A stretch of DNA of 64,000 nucleotides, taken from the NCBI RefSeq assembly GCF_001653235.2, contig NC_035790.1, forward strand, positions 3,534,001 through 3,598,000, given 5' to 3'. This document shows positions 1 through 11,459 of the stretch, one piece after another. Every line of letters starts with the position of its first letter. Position 1 is the stretch's first letter. This DNA is from Pochonia chlamydosporia 170 (Eukaryota > Ascomycota > Sordariomycetes > Hypocreales > Clavicipitaceae). A model generated the notes under the pieces. It was not told the DNA's origin, did no database searches, and saw nothing but the letters and a program-made list of their open reading frames with translations. A program made the translations under genes and the position numbers.

Positions 1-2
1 AA

Positions 3-305
3 TCACGGCTTCACAGACATCTAGAATGGTGCCTTGATCAGATTCGGCTTGGGGCTGCAGAGCTATCGACGCCGTTGGAAAGTCAATTCTCCACTTACAG
101 GGCTGCCCGCTCTGGAATTGAGCTGCGACTTGAATGTGGCTTTGTGCTCATTCATGGAATGAGTGCCATGGCGAATCAAAGGGAGGTAAGAGTTGCATTT
201 GAAGTGTCCCCGCACGCGGCAGGCAGAGATAAGCTCGTTGCTTTGAGAGCTTCGTGGCAGATGGATGAGGTTGAGGTACCAATGAAAGCTGAGGTGGTGA
301 TTTGA
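3..305 (+). CDS. Possible 3' end of an unidentified protein gene (5' end outside window)
   Basis: An open frame runs from the window edge to a TGA at 303-305 with no stop, about 100 codons, with no convincing ATG at its start. It could be the last exon of a gene that begins upstream. The translated part is mixed hydrophilic/hydrophobic, with no signal peptide or membrane segment visible and no motif I recognise. It may also be a chance open frame, since 100 codons is not decisive. No function is proposed. Confidence 0.3.
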   Translation, partial: SRLHRHLEWCLDQIRLGAAELSTPLESQFSTYRAARSGIELRLECGFVLIHGMSAMANQREVRVAFEVSPHAAGRDKLVALRASWQMDEVEVPMKAEVVI

Positions 306-1280
306 TAAGGCGTTGGTTTCATGACAAATGCGCCACGTTTGGATGACCGAGAGCTAGGGAACTTTGTAAGCTAGATGGAAGGACTTACATTTGAAGTTGT
401 CACAAGCTATGACTTTCTACTGGGAATCTAACTTGGTTCATTATTATAAATGTGTAGTTGCAGTTAAACTTGTTTCACCAGCTAGGGATTCACTACTCAT
501 GCAATGCACTATTAGATATTGTGAAGTGTGGTGCTAATCTGCACCCAAATATGTTAAAAAAAAACACTTTAGTACTTTTAGCCACAAGCTGCAGCATAAT
601 CAGCTATCATTTAACAAAAGGTTGAATTAGAGCCTTGTTGTTAGCCGAATTAGACTTAAAACACCAAAGTTTCTGGCTCAGTAGTCGAATCAACTCTGAG
701 CACAACTCCGTTTACTAGTTAGACAGCTTCTTCAAGGATTATGCAACCATGGCTTAGATGAGGGCAAGTTACAAAGCCAATTCATCAATATAAGGGCTCT
801 TGCATAATAACCGTAATACTAAGATTCTAGAATAGCGCCGCACCTCGTCACATCTGGTGCTGTGGGCATAGTCCTGAGTCCTGACTCCTCGTGCAACAAC
901 AAACTCTTACAACATCCAACACGCGCCCGGTTGGTCTGTAGCAACGACAAATCTTGTATTGCGACTCGGCGATCTCCATTTGAGCTATGAGTTGAATCCC
1001 ACTACACAGAGTAATATCTGCCAGATTTTGCCCGACACCAACTCCCTTGATAATGTCTCGGATACCGTCACTCTGAGGCTTCTCCAATCACAAGATTGCA
1101 AACTGGAGTAATGTCTCTTACACGCCTTGCTTGCTTCTCCTCCCATGGAAAATGAACTCACATAATAAAAGTAAATAAGGGAGAAATTACAAACACACCG
1201 AGAGGGCAACAACAACTCCAGAATACCAGCCTAACCAGGCACAAACACCTCCCCAACAGCAACTACTCGACACCATCGCC
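306..1280. other. Intergenic, no gene seen
   Basis: AT-richer stretch around 440-840 followed by the upstream region of the small secreted protein gene. Only short unsupported frames on either strand. No RNA gene or repeat recognised. Confidence 0.5.
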
Positions 1281-1727
1281 ATGAAGATTTTCCAAGCCCT
1301 CGCCCTCGCCAGCATTGCAGCCGTGGCCACTGCTCAAAGCACCTGCAAGAAGGAAAATGAACAATGCAATGCCGGAGTCGCGCCACAATACGGCTGCTGC
1401 GAGGGCTTTGTCTGCCAAGTTCCGCCCAACTCACCGCCCGGAGCAGCAGGAAAAGTAAGTCTTCTCTACATAGCTCCCACTTTAAAGTCTAATATTTTCT
1501 GTAGTGTGTGAATCCACGTATCCAACAAGATTCTTGCAAGAAGGAAGGTGAACATTGTAATGCTGGAGTTGCTCCTCAATACGGGTGTTGCGAGGACCTC
1601 GTCTGTCGAACTCGTCCGGGTTCGCCACCTGGAGGTGCGGGAAAAGTAAGTCTACTCAATACAATTACCAGTATCAAGCTGACATTGAGTACAGTGTGTA
1701 CAGAAGTGTGACACAGATGGAGAGTAG
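1281..1727 (+). CDS. Small secreted protein with two tandem cystine-knot (knottin-like) units
   Basis: Three exons, 1281-1454, 1505-1645 and 1695-1727, separated by introns of 50 and 49 nt that both begin GTAAGTCT and end in AG; the model gives 115 residues. Residues 1-19 (MKIFQALALASIAAVATAQ) form a clear signal peptide. The mature part holds two copies of the same framework, C-x6-C-x9-CC-x4-C-x13-C, the order of an inhibitor-cystine-knot fold, each with an NAGVAPQYG loop before the CC pair. In both units the intron falls exactly before the codon of the sixth cysteine, so the unit looks like a duplicated exon. A short last exon supplies the final half-cystine and one extra cysteine. Many differences between copies are at third codon positions, which suggests the protein has been under selection. 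Role unknown: fungal knottin-like proteins include effectors, inhibitors and antimicrobials, and the sequence does not decide. The ATG context (CGCCATGA) fits a start. Confidence 0.8.
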
Positions 1728-2124
1728 ATACTTGACGTGTCAATACAATCATGCCGATGCATAATAATAGGCGTCCGAACAACTCGTGAACAAGCAAGTG
1801 AGGCAAGATGCAGGCCAATAAAGAAAGTAACGATGTTGAACTACTCACGCCTGGTCATTTCGTGGCCGGTTCTGCGGGACTATTGAAACTCACCAGCGTG
1901 AGTTCACTGTTCGTTCACTCTGCAAGTGTTTAACCTCTCCAAAGGCCACCGCACACCCGAGAGCTGGTTACACTTTTCTTTCTTTCTACTTTCGAAAAAG
2001 CGCGAAGCGTAACTTTTCCTTGTATTGTTATTTTTCACACGGAATGAAGCCTTTGTGCCCTACGACCCTCACTCTAGTTGAACGCTCAAAGACTTACTTC
2101 GCTATTCAGCCCTAACAAACCGCC
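1728..2124. other. Intergenic, pyrimidine-rich just before next gene
   Basis: No third copy of the cysteine-rich unit was found here. A pyrimidine-rich tract lies near 1973-2000, a common feature upstream of fungal start sites. Nothing else supported. Confidence 0.4.
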
Positions 2125-3567
2125 ATGGGTTGCCATCGTTATACAGTAAAGCGCGGTGGAGTTCCACATCGTCGTTACCCTGACGTTAATACAGACGAGC
2201 CGGAATCCCGGGGAGAATCTCGAGCTGGTCCTGGCCGAGGGTCTCGCGCAGTTCCAAGAAACCCGACCGACCACACAGGCAGGCCCGGTGAAAGTCGCTC
2301 CAGGAGCAGCGCAACCGGCTCACAAACCAGCAGCCTCATCAGAAAACCGGGTTCGCAAGTAGGAGGGCCAAGAAGGGTTCGAGAGATACTGCACGCAGGG
2401 ATACAAGCAGGCTTCCAGAAGGAGCAGGAGTTTCTTGCTTTTAGGAACCTAGCAACAACCGGCATCGAGGGTTCAGAACAGTTTCCAAATGGGAACATGA
2501 CCACTGTGGCTGGCATGCAGAAAGTTTGTGACCGTCTGGCTGGAATGCACCTTGATCGTGAATATGAGCTTGCTTATGCTCGATACATGGTTGATGGTGG
2601 TTTGCCCACTAATGAAATTGACGATTCGATGGAAGAGTTGGACGAGGCTCAGGGATTGCGATTTGCCAGGCATTCAGGATCTGCGTATGGATTCCAACCC
2701 TCGTACCGTCGTTGAGAGTATGATGGCTAACTTGGAATGACTAGACACTGTGCCACTGAGCGTCTTCAAGAGTTGCTTGAGCCCGGTAACGTCGGAGAAT
2801 GTCTGGAAATGGCGAAACATCAACGGGGATGTACACGCCTGCTCGTTAAATCAATCACCTTCAAGAAGATCGACCCCGCAAACCAGCCAAACAGTATGGA
2901 TTCTGAAGCAGAGGTCATCATGACTGTGAAGAATGACGATCGCAAGGGCTTCATCGCTGTTTACGAAACCGACATGATGGCTCCCCCAGCGACTGACTCT
3001 TCATGTAGGTCCGGTCACTCAAGTACGGTCCCACAGCCCTGGCACTTGGTACATATCATAAAGCCGCTCTGGATGTATAAGAGATCCGGAGAACTCATTT
3101 TTGGCCCGCAGTCCGGACTGGTCATTTCCATACCACGCAGCCAAGTTGTGAAGTTGAAGGATGTTTGGGCACCTTCACCTGGAGGTCCAGCTGGCGGTTC
3201 TGGCCATGAGCCACTGAGCCTCTGCACTTCGCTACGGTATACACGTACCAGAGACGTAGTTCCGAGCTTTGAGTGGTCGGAGAAGAAAAGGGGGCTACAC
3301 TGGCTTGGGTCAAACGAGTTCCTCACGCTGGGGACGTTTTTTGAATATCTTGACTACAACCCCAAAGATGGCTCGTGGTCAAATGTTGGGGAGAGATACA
3401 AGGAGGAATGCTTGAAGTGGAAGGAAGTGCAGGACGCAATGGCAGAGTCAGCTTGTATTGTTGAGATTGAGTCTGAGCCTGGCGAGGGATGGGAGGACAT
3501 TCCCCCGCTTGATGAGTCAACTCGGGAACGGGGACATGACAAGTTTCCCTTGAAGTATGGTGCCTAG
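2125..3567 (+). CDS. Unidentified protein, two exons
   Basis: The frame from an ATG in good context (CGCCATGG) at 2125 is open to 2715, and the same frame reopens to 3567. A 60-nt intron, 2685-2744, with donor GTATGG, branch site GCTAAC and acceptor CTAG removes the intervening stops and keeps the frame, giving exons 2125-2684 and 2745-3567 and about 460 residues. The first ~90 residues are rich in Arg, Ser and Pro and probably disordered. The rest is mixed, with an acidic tail region and no signal peptide or membrane helix. I recognise no family. The N-terminus is uncertain: a second frame (2156-2362) is also open and could be coding if another intron lies near 2357-2400. Confidence 0.55.
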
Positions 3568-4704
3568 ATGGAGGAACGGGGGCAATGAGGTAAAGTTCGT
3601 CGTTGGCGGTCACTGTTTGATGGTGTTGGCCGATTCCACCGAAAGTCGTCGTGGCACGGGGAATATCTGCACCTAAACAGCACGGGTTCCTAGAGCTCGC
3701 GCCTCGGGAGATTACTCGATGCTTTGCTGGGGAAGATGCACACCAGCTTTGTGCATGATGTGCAAGCTGCGGCTGACGAAGTCCAGCTGGGCTGCCATGT
3801 TGGCAAGCAGGAGAGTCGCTCGCGGAGTTGTGGACAGTCTACGATTGAAGTAAGTGTGCTTGGCTGAAAGTGTGATGATGATGGATGCAACATTTGCAGG
3901 TGGACGTCAGTTGCTTACATATGTATGTATGGAATCATGCAGGCTGGCTACGGGGTAGTTACATAATTACTCGATTGAACTTATGACAGGGCAGCGGCCG
4001 CAATTTGATTCAACAGAATGAATTTTTTTAACTTTTTTTTTTTCTTTTCATAATGCTGCATCTGCGACCGATTTCTGTGCATGAGTTTGACCGTCTCTTG
4101 ACTCACTTGACCTCCGTTGCGGACTGGGAAATCGGGGGTTTGACGACACGCCATTGTACCGACATTGCAATGCTACATCAAGCATTCTTACGATACAGTA
4201 AGACATTCCTGCATGTCAGAGTCCGACGTGCATATTGTAACCAGCTGATCGGGCATCAACCTCTTTGGGAATGTCTGGAGGGAATATTTGGAGTATTCGG
4301 ATTCCGATGTCCGAATGCCAAGTTGGCCGAGTTGTTGTATTGTGCCGAAGTCAACCTTCGGCAGTTTACAGCACATAGACCAGGACAAGGCGAAAAGTAA
4401 AGCATGGGAATCATAATCCGGGGTACAGCATCATGCGGCCAAAAAAGAAAGACCAGGACACAAACGGGTCCGGGGTTGACGACTATTGTCAATCACGACT
4501 CATGACGGACGGGTATGGCTCAGCCTCGGAGTTCTGGACGGAGTAACAATAGGAGCAACAATATCGTGACAAGCTCCGAAGGGCATGGCGACGCAACAAG
4601 AACCAGACTTGACACATCTAGATTAGAGTCAATTACTGTACAATGTGCAGTTGGTTGGGGTAAACGGGGCCCACTAGCAAGTTCAAGCAGATCACGCGGG
4701 CACA

Positions 4705-4729
4705 AGACCAGACCAGACCAGACCAGACA
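4705..4729. repeat. (CCAGA)n short tandem repeat
   Basis: About five consecutive CCAGA/GACCA pentamers. The same motif returns in most larger intergenic regions of this window (see 40376-40395, 46011-46020, 52207-52232). Confidence 0.8.
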
Positions 4730-5399
4730 TCAAATGGCGAGAATTGGCGCTGGCTCCATTGACGTCCATCTGCGTCCATGGCAAAGTTTACGATCTGTGC
4801 AAAGAGATTTGAAGGTTTGTTGAGCTCCAAGTCGCCGTGATTGGTCCGAAATGGCGCTTTTAAGCGGAGCCGCGGTGGGCATCTAGTCTGGTGCCTTGAC
4901 ATTCTGCAAGGGCCGAGATGCCAAATTGCCAGCGCAGGCCCCTGATAATTGGGTTTGATAGCTGAGGCAGTCTAAAGTTGGCGCTGTTATGCACTGTAGC
5001 TTCCGCTGAGCCGCTGAGCCGGTGCTGTGCGGACACCAAGCCGACCTGGAACCTCGCTGGGTTCGGTCTGGCGCAGTTCCAAAAGCCCATAAAAAAAGCT
5101 GGAGACACGCCGCTTTGAAGGCAGAATCTTTGGCCGGAAAGGTGACGGGCCAATCAACACCGTCCATTCCACTCACGGCAGGTGCTGTCCACCGCTTTCC
5201 AAAGGGTGCTTGCCCGACCTGACCAGACCTCTGGTGCTTGTGCTCCCCGCCAAAATCCCTACCTGGTGCACATCCAACTGGTTATCGTGGGAACATTTTT
5301 GTGTGCGCGCTTGGCTTGGCCCCTCCTCTCCCGCCTTTGCTTCTGCCTTTTACTCTGCCATCCCATCCCACCCGCTCCAGGATCCCCTCCAGCATCTCC

Positions 5400-5480
5400 T
5401 TGTTTTCTTTCCTGAGCTGCTCGGTCGTGGTGCATCAAACTTCTCGTCCTCTTTTTTCTCTTCTCTCATCCCTCGGTTTG
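5400..5480 (+). promoter_or_regulatory. Pyrimidine-rich tract upstream of CCT-gamma
   Basis: A CT-rich strand (around 5400-5480, including a TTTTTTCTCTTCTCTC core) precedes the ATG by roughly 50-130 nt. Such tracts are common near transcription starts of well expressed filamentous-fungal genes. This is a compositional observation only. Confidence 0.35.
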
Positions 5481-5526
5481 GTGTCCTTTTGTTTTGCAGC
5501 TTCACTCGAGTCAAACGTTGCCCATC

Positions 5527-7508
5527 ATGCAAGCTCCGGTGCTGGTTATGAGTGAGTTTGCGGTCCTTCATTTTTGCCCCCGTCTTGCGCCGGTCCTTCA
5601 AGCCTGAAGCTGCAGGGACCTGATAATCGTCGACATGCCGTACTGACTTGAATCTCTGCAGACACCAATAGTGGTGAGAGACATACCGGAAGAAAAGCTC
5701 AATTGTCCAATATTGCTGCTGCAAAGACGTATGTTGCCTGAACTCCCCATCACCGCCTGGTTCGACGACCGCGACCCTGTACAGCCGGCTAAAGCTTGAT
5801 TCGTATTTTAATAGTGTTGCCGACATCATTCGATCGTGTCTCGGTCCCAAGGCTATGCTCAAGATGCTCCTCGATCCTATGGGCGGTATTGTCCTGACCA
5901 ATGATGGACATGCTATCCTGCGAGAGATTGAGGTGTCGCACCCCGCGGCCAAGAGCATGATTGAGCTCAGCCGGACACAAGACGAGGAAGTTGGCGATGG
6001 CACTACCACCGTCATTATTCTAGGTAAGCAGTGAAGCGTGTTTTCATCTGCATCATGATCATTGCTGGCCGCCCCGGATGCCTGCCACATCGAAACACAC
6101 CGCTCCTAACATTGGTTGCCCAGCCGGAGAAATTCTAGCACAGGCTCTTCCCCAGCTCGAACGCAATATCCACCCCGTCGTCATTATCTCCGCCTTTAAG
6201 CGCGCCCTTGAGGACGCTATCAAGATCATCGACGAAATCTCTACACCCATCGACATCGACGACGACAAGGCTATGAACCAGCTCATCTCCTCTTCCATCG
6301 GCACGAAATTTGTATCCCGATGGATGGACCAGATGTGCGATCTTGCTCTCAAGGCTGTGCGAACTGTCACCTGGGAGGCTGGTAATGGCAAGACCGAGGT
6401 TGACATCAAGCGATATGCCCGTATTGAGAAAGTTCCCGGTGGTGAGATTGAGGACAGCAGAGTCCTCGACGGCCTGATGCTTAACAAGGATATCACACAC
6501 CCCAAGATGCGTCGACGTATTGAGAACCCCCGAATTGTGCTGCTGGATTGCCCTCTGGAGTACAAGAAGGGAGAATCGCAGACCAACATTGAGATTACCA
6601 AAGAGGAGGACTGGAACCGAATTTTGCAGATCGAGGAGGAGCAGGTCAAGTCCATGTGCGAAGCAATCATTGCCGTCAAGCCTGATCTTGTTATTACCGA
6701 AAAGGGCGTATCAGACCTTGCTCAGCACTACTTCATGAAGGCCAACATCACAGCTCTGCGACGAGTCCGCAAAACCGACAACAACAGAATAGCGCGTGCT
6801 ACAGGTGCCACCATTGTCAACAGAGTTGATGACCTTCAGGATTCCGACGTCGGTACCCGATGCGGTCTGTTCGAGATTGAGAAGATTGGCGACGAGTACT
6901 TCACATTCCTTACCAAGTGCAAGGACCCCAAGGCTTGCACAGTCCTGTTGCGCGGTCCCTCAAAGGATGTTCTCAACGAGATTGAGCGCAATTTGCAGGA
7001 CGCCATGGGTGTTGCCCGCAATGTCATGTTCCACCCTCGGCTGTCCCCTGGTGGAGGTGCCACAGAAATGGCTGTTTCCGTCAGACTAGCACAACTCGCC
7101 AAGGGTATTGAAGGTGTTCAGCAGTGGCCATACAAGGCTGTTGCTGATGCCCTTGAGGTTATTCCCCGAACTTTGGTCCAGAACGCCGGCAAGAGTCCAG
7201 TCCGTGTCCTGACCGACCTGCGCGCCAAGCAGGCCGAGGGCAAGAGCTCATGGGGTGTCAATGGTGACTCTGGAACGATTGTCGACATGAAGGAGTACGG
7301 CGTATGGGAACCTGAGGCTATCAAGCTGCAAAGTCTGAAGACTGCTATTGAGGTATGCTGCGATTGTATTTTAGGTAGATGAAGTCACACGAGATGCTAA
7401 CTATATCTTTAGGCTGCCTGCTTGTTGTTGAGGGTCGATGACATTTGCAGTGCCAAGAAGGCACAAATGGGTGGTGGCGCTCCTGGCGTTGGCGGAGGTG
7501 ACGACTAA
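5527..7508 (+). CDS. cct3: T-complex protein 1 subunit gamma (cytosolic chaperonin CCT3)
   Basis: Group II chaperonin subunit of the CCT/TRiC ring, which folds actin, tubulin and other cytosolic clients using ATP. Exons read by frame and conservation: 5527-5551, 5662-5728, 5815-6023, 6124-7352, 7413-7508; 541 residues, matching the ~535-545 of the family. Visible hallmarks: [16 protein letters not shown] near the N-terminus, [19 protein letters not shown], the nucleotide-binding GDGTTTV, the apical region starting in exon 4, the [10 protein letters not shown] segment, and an acidic/glycine-rich tail ([10 protein letters not shown]). The first exon is only 25 nt and codes for eight residues. 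The last intron (7353-7412) has a GCTAAC branch site. Exon 4 holds most of the protein. Intact, single copy in the window; expected to be essential. It converges on the gene at 7901-8452. Confidence 0.96.
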
Positions 7509-7900
7509 GCTAAGACACGAGGAAGATACACGTGGAAGATTTGTGAATAAATGGAAATGGATAACGAAGTATCGGAGGGGGATTAGTGCCTGTTGTGCTG
7601 TTGCGATGAGCATACCCCTGTACCAATGACTGCAGGCAGGCAAGAGGTTTAATCAGCCATAGACTACAAAAATTCAAGGTGTACGGGTAGCTTGAGAGGA
7701 GACGACTCCCTCGGCTTGGTAGACGGTTTTCAAAATCACGATCCAGATGTGTGTGTGATGTCTTGATTCTATCTTGCTGCGCAGTGTCTAAGCCCGTTTC
7801 ACCATATCAATAGGCTACACAGTAAGCACAGGTAGATTTCTAGTATCATGTCTATGGGTATCAAATCAACGCTATGCAATCCCCAATGCCCAATCCCAAA
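7509..7900. other. Convergent 3' intergenic region
   Basis: Lies between two stop codons on opposite strands, so it holds 3' untranslated sequence of both genes. No gene or clear hairpin terminator noted. Confidence 0.5.
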
Positions 7901-8452
7901 TCAATCATCATCATGAATTATAAGCCCAGCATGCCCCTCCTCAGCCTTCTCCTCACAACCCTTCTCCTCCCCCCTCCCCTCCCTACCAGCCTCCCCATCC
8001 GTCCGCTCAGCAACCCCCGTACCCTTCCCCTTCTTCGCCTTCCTCGCCTTCATCTTCTCCCTCCTCTCCCTATTCCTCCTCGTCTTCTCCTCGTCCCTGC
8101 GCGCCCTCTCCACGCGCCCCTTCTCAAACTCATCCTGCTCCTTCTCGCGCCTCAACGAATCGTCCATCTCCTTGAGGCGCTCGTACTCGCGCCGCCGGGA
8201 CGCCTTGTACACGTGGAACTCGCCGGAGCCGGCGCCCGCAGAGGACCCCTGCACGTTGGTGTATATCTCGGGGATGTGGTGGTGTCTCGGGCCCGACGAC
8301 GAGGCCAGCGGGATGTTTTGGTCGGGTTTGGCGAAGAGCGCGGTTAGGGAGGCGGCTTGGGAGGATGTGGGTGTTAGGGCGCGCTTCTTGGTGGGACGGT
8401 GGGAGCGAGGGTCTGCGGATGTTGGGATTGATTCGGGGCCCGGGGCGGACAT
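7901..8452 (-). CDS. PRKRIP1-like / DUF1168 family protein
   Basis: Single-exon frame of 183 residues on the minus strand. The diagnostic core is GEFHVYKASRRREYERLKEM followed by a long, strongly charged helix rich in Glu, Arg and Lys (approx. residues 80-165), the pattern of the DUF1168 family whose animal member is PRKRIP1, a nuclear double-stranded-RNA-binding and spliceosome-associated protein. The N-terminal ~60 residues are Ser/Pro-rich and carry a basic cluster (RPTKKRALTP) that could serve nuclear import; the C-terminus ends in acidic residues. The start at 8450-8452 is the first ATG of the frame. The role in splicing is inferred from the family, not seen. Confidence 0.8.
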   Translation of the reverse strand: MSAPGPESIPTSADPRSHRPTKKRALTPTSSQAASLTALFAKPDQNIPLASSSGPRHHHIPEIYTNVQGSSAGAGSGEFHVYKASRRREYERLKEMDDSLRREKEQDEFEKGRVERARRDEEKTRRNRERREKMKARKAKKGKGTGVAERTDGEAGREGRGEEKGCEEKAEEGHAGLIIHDDD

Positions 8453-11400
8453 TGTGATGGGAGGGTTTGCGACGCGACTGTGTGTGGTTTTGGGAGGATG
8501 TAGGCGGCGGTGCGATGGCTGTTGGTGGGATAAGGGACCGGTTGGATGCGAAAGTGTCGCAATAGACGGTGCGTCGGGAGAATTGGGTGCAAGTGAAGGG
8601 TGAAGAGAGCGACTCGATTAATGGTGATGCAGGTCGATAATGGCCGTTATGGCAAGATTGCTGTCGCAAGTGTTTGTTTGATGAAGCTGGAAAGTTTTGA
8701 GGTGAGTGGTGCCTGGATTGAAGTTGGATGTTGGCAAAGCGGGCCCCACCAGCAGATCAAGTTGAACAGCCACACCATGTTGGCGTAGATGCCATCAAGG
8801 CCAAGCAGATGGTGCGGTAATCCGCCAGATAAGATCCAGCCAGGAATAGAAGCACATAAACGTGACAGAAATGCTGGTGGCCCCCATATCGCAGACTGCT
8901 CTGCATGTATCGCCTCCACAGCGGCTGCACCACCGACAAACAGCACATCAGACGATGGTGTAAGCCGCCTCGGCTGTGGATTGACGTCAAGTGTCAGATG
9001 CAACTCGGTAGCATGGCTACGTCACGGGAAGTGTACTGACACCAATGCGTTAGATAAATGATAATGAGGTCTAATTGCTTGCAAACATAGAAAATACAAA
9101 GACAATTGCACTTCAGACTGACTGACTTTGCTGCTCACATGGGACATAAAGTCTAGACGGACAATTCAGTGCCGTAGAACTATATTGAGACTTGCCTTGG
9201 CAGAAGTTTGTTTTACAGGATGTTGACTTTCAACTTGTGCTTATCCTCTATACGCGCAAAGTTTACTTATCTAAGATTTGCGTGACTGCATCTACTAGGC
9301 TCCTGGAGTCCTGGTCATGAAGCAGCTACGAACCAAGCTCAATCGGAGCCCATCTACATCCCAAGAAGCGCAAAGCAGTGGATAACAAGGCATGCCAATA
9401 CCTACTAGGTAGATTAAAACCTAGATACAAACTTAACAGCTTCAGTCCTATAAAACCCCTCGTTCCCCCCATCAAGATTGAGTTTCCCGTTCCATGGAGG
9501 CCCCTCCTCTTCCCAACAGCAGCTGTGAAATCCTCCTCCACGATGGCTTCATGACAAGAAAACACTGTTCATTCAACACGTTCCGGACGCTCCCTACGAT
9601 CTCTAGAGAAATGGTATCCGCCGCGATTCCCAGAATCACCAGCCGAAAATGATGTGCGAGGATGGGAAAGCGACGAGCTATCAGACAGGGAGGTGAGTTT
9701 TCTTCTTCGCATCGACGGACAAGCCCCCGAATGCAATGAAAAGAGAAGAAGAAGAAGACCAAGGGCGCGTCACCTGGAGGTAGTGTAATACCAGGGACAC
9801 AAAACAAGAAATCAAAAATTGTGCCGGGCACTTACCAAGCCTACTGATCATGCCAGGTGTTAGTCACCTCACGCAAAAGCCTGCAGCCTGACAATCTCAG
9901 CACCCAACCTGACCTTCTTGATCGTCAGTGATGAGCGGCTCCGTTGAAATCGACGCACTGACAATGTGCATGTAGAGAGAAAGAGAAGAGAAGACAGTCA
10001 AGTTGAACACGACGAGGACGAGAACTTATGCAACTGGGAAGTACGTGCTCGCTTATTACTTTCTACTTGTGGGGTATTTGGCGAGGTTTATGAGGGAAAG
10101 AACATTGAAGGATCGCGACCAGACTGACAAAAGGACAGGCAGCGGGCGAGACATGGAATTGTCACGGAGATGGGAAAGAGCGACGCCTGATATGGGCAGA
10201 CGAGCGGCTGGTCGGCTGCCTTCCAAAAGTTGCTGGCGTTGCCTGCCTCGAGAGTCGAGACGTGGAGCTGCTCGGCAAGGGATGCTCAGACCGTCGAGTA
10301 GTGTCTGTGGACGCATCAGACCGAGTGCAGAGCACATTGGCCTTTAATTTCACATGAGATGTCGACACCCGCAATAAAGTCAAGTTTGCATGAAGTTGAC
10401 TTCCAAATGCCCACGGATATCCGCGCCTTGACGACAAGACATCAATTGACCGCATGACATGGACCCACCAGAGCAGACCACAGATCACACCAGCAGAAGG
10501 AGCCAGCATCTGGTCCGATGTCTGATGTCCGATGTCCCTGGACTCTGGACTTTGGACCCTGACGAGTCACTACTGGACATGCATATGGACATCTGGACAT
10601 CTGGAGTCCTGGGCACACTTGCCTTGTTCCCCAGTTCGCTAGCCGAGCTGTCAGGAGTCAGCATCAAACCAGGCGCCTCCCTGTATCAGTTTGACTCGAC
10701 TTCAATGTTCTTCGTGCTGACATGGCATGAGCTTCATGCTCCATGTCTGCAAGCCGAACCACAACATCTGATGTGGAAGAATCAAATACTTTCTCAGTTG
10801 GCTACTCCCAGAGCCAGTTCAACAGTTGGGATGGGAATGCCGTGGCGTATTGGTGAGCATCGTACGAGTATTGAATGCAACCATGTGTTGGTGATGGCGA
10901 GAAGAGACAACATTGAACATAAGCTGTCAACTAGTCGCTCCTGCAAGAACAAGGCATCAAATCAGGTCCGAGTCTGGCTGAATGCAGCGGCTAGTCCTGG
11001 CTCTTTTCAGTGTCTGGTTCCTCCATTTCCTCGGCACAGAGCCGCCACTGCGACCCCAAGCGCCTCAAGAGTCTCCCCAGATTCCTGGTTCCTGTGATGC
11101 CGCATGTGAGTGGCCCGTTTGTCCGATTCGCCCCACATGCACCCAATGTCGAATCATGGCTTCAGACATTCACAACGCCTGCAGCCTTACGGAGTACTGT
11201 ACTCAACATTTATAATCGACCAGTTTGCCCCGTCTTGGGCAGAACTTCAAAAAACACTTTCTTTGCACACTCTCGTCTCTTTTTTGCCGTCTTTGTATAT
11301 CTCTTGTAGCGTCCAAGATACCCGTCACTCTGCTTTGCCAACTTTGCAACTCTGTTTCACTTTGCCCCGCCACCGTAAGAAGATATCCCGGAACCTCACA

Positions 11401-11459
11401 CTCTGCCCAACTTTCTCGTCACAAAAACTCCAACAAAAAGAGACAAAACAACCACCACA
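8453..11459. other. 3 kb intergenic region, no supported gene
   Basis: Separates the divergent genes at 7901-8452 (-) and 11460 (+). A TATAAAA at about 9449 precedes a 52-codon frame beginning ATGGAGGCC near 9494, too short to call. A TGGAC-rich repeat stretch lies near 10538-10610. Other frames look random. No tRNA seen. Confidence 0.45.

Larger units (their letters stand above)
3568..5526. other. Intergenic, no supported gene
   Basis: A 115-codon frame at 4053-4400 lacks splice sites, motifs and a coding look and is not called. A run of CCAGA pentamers lies at 4705-4729. From about 5380 the DNA becomes pyrimidine-rich toward the CCT-gamma start. Confidence 0.5.

Noticed and set aside
9494..9652. 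52-codon frame starting ATGGAGGCC after a TATAAAA
   Set aside because: Promoter-like spacing is suggestive but the frame is too short, with no signal peptide, motif or splice continuation.
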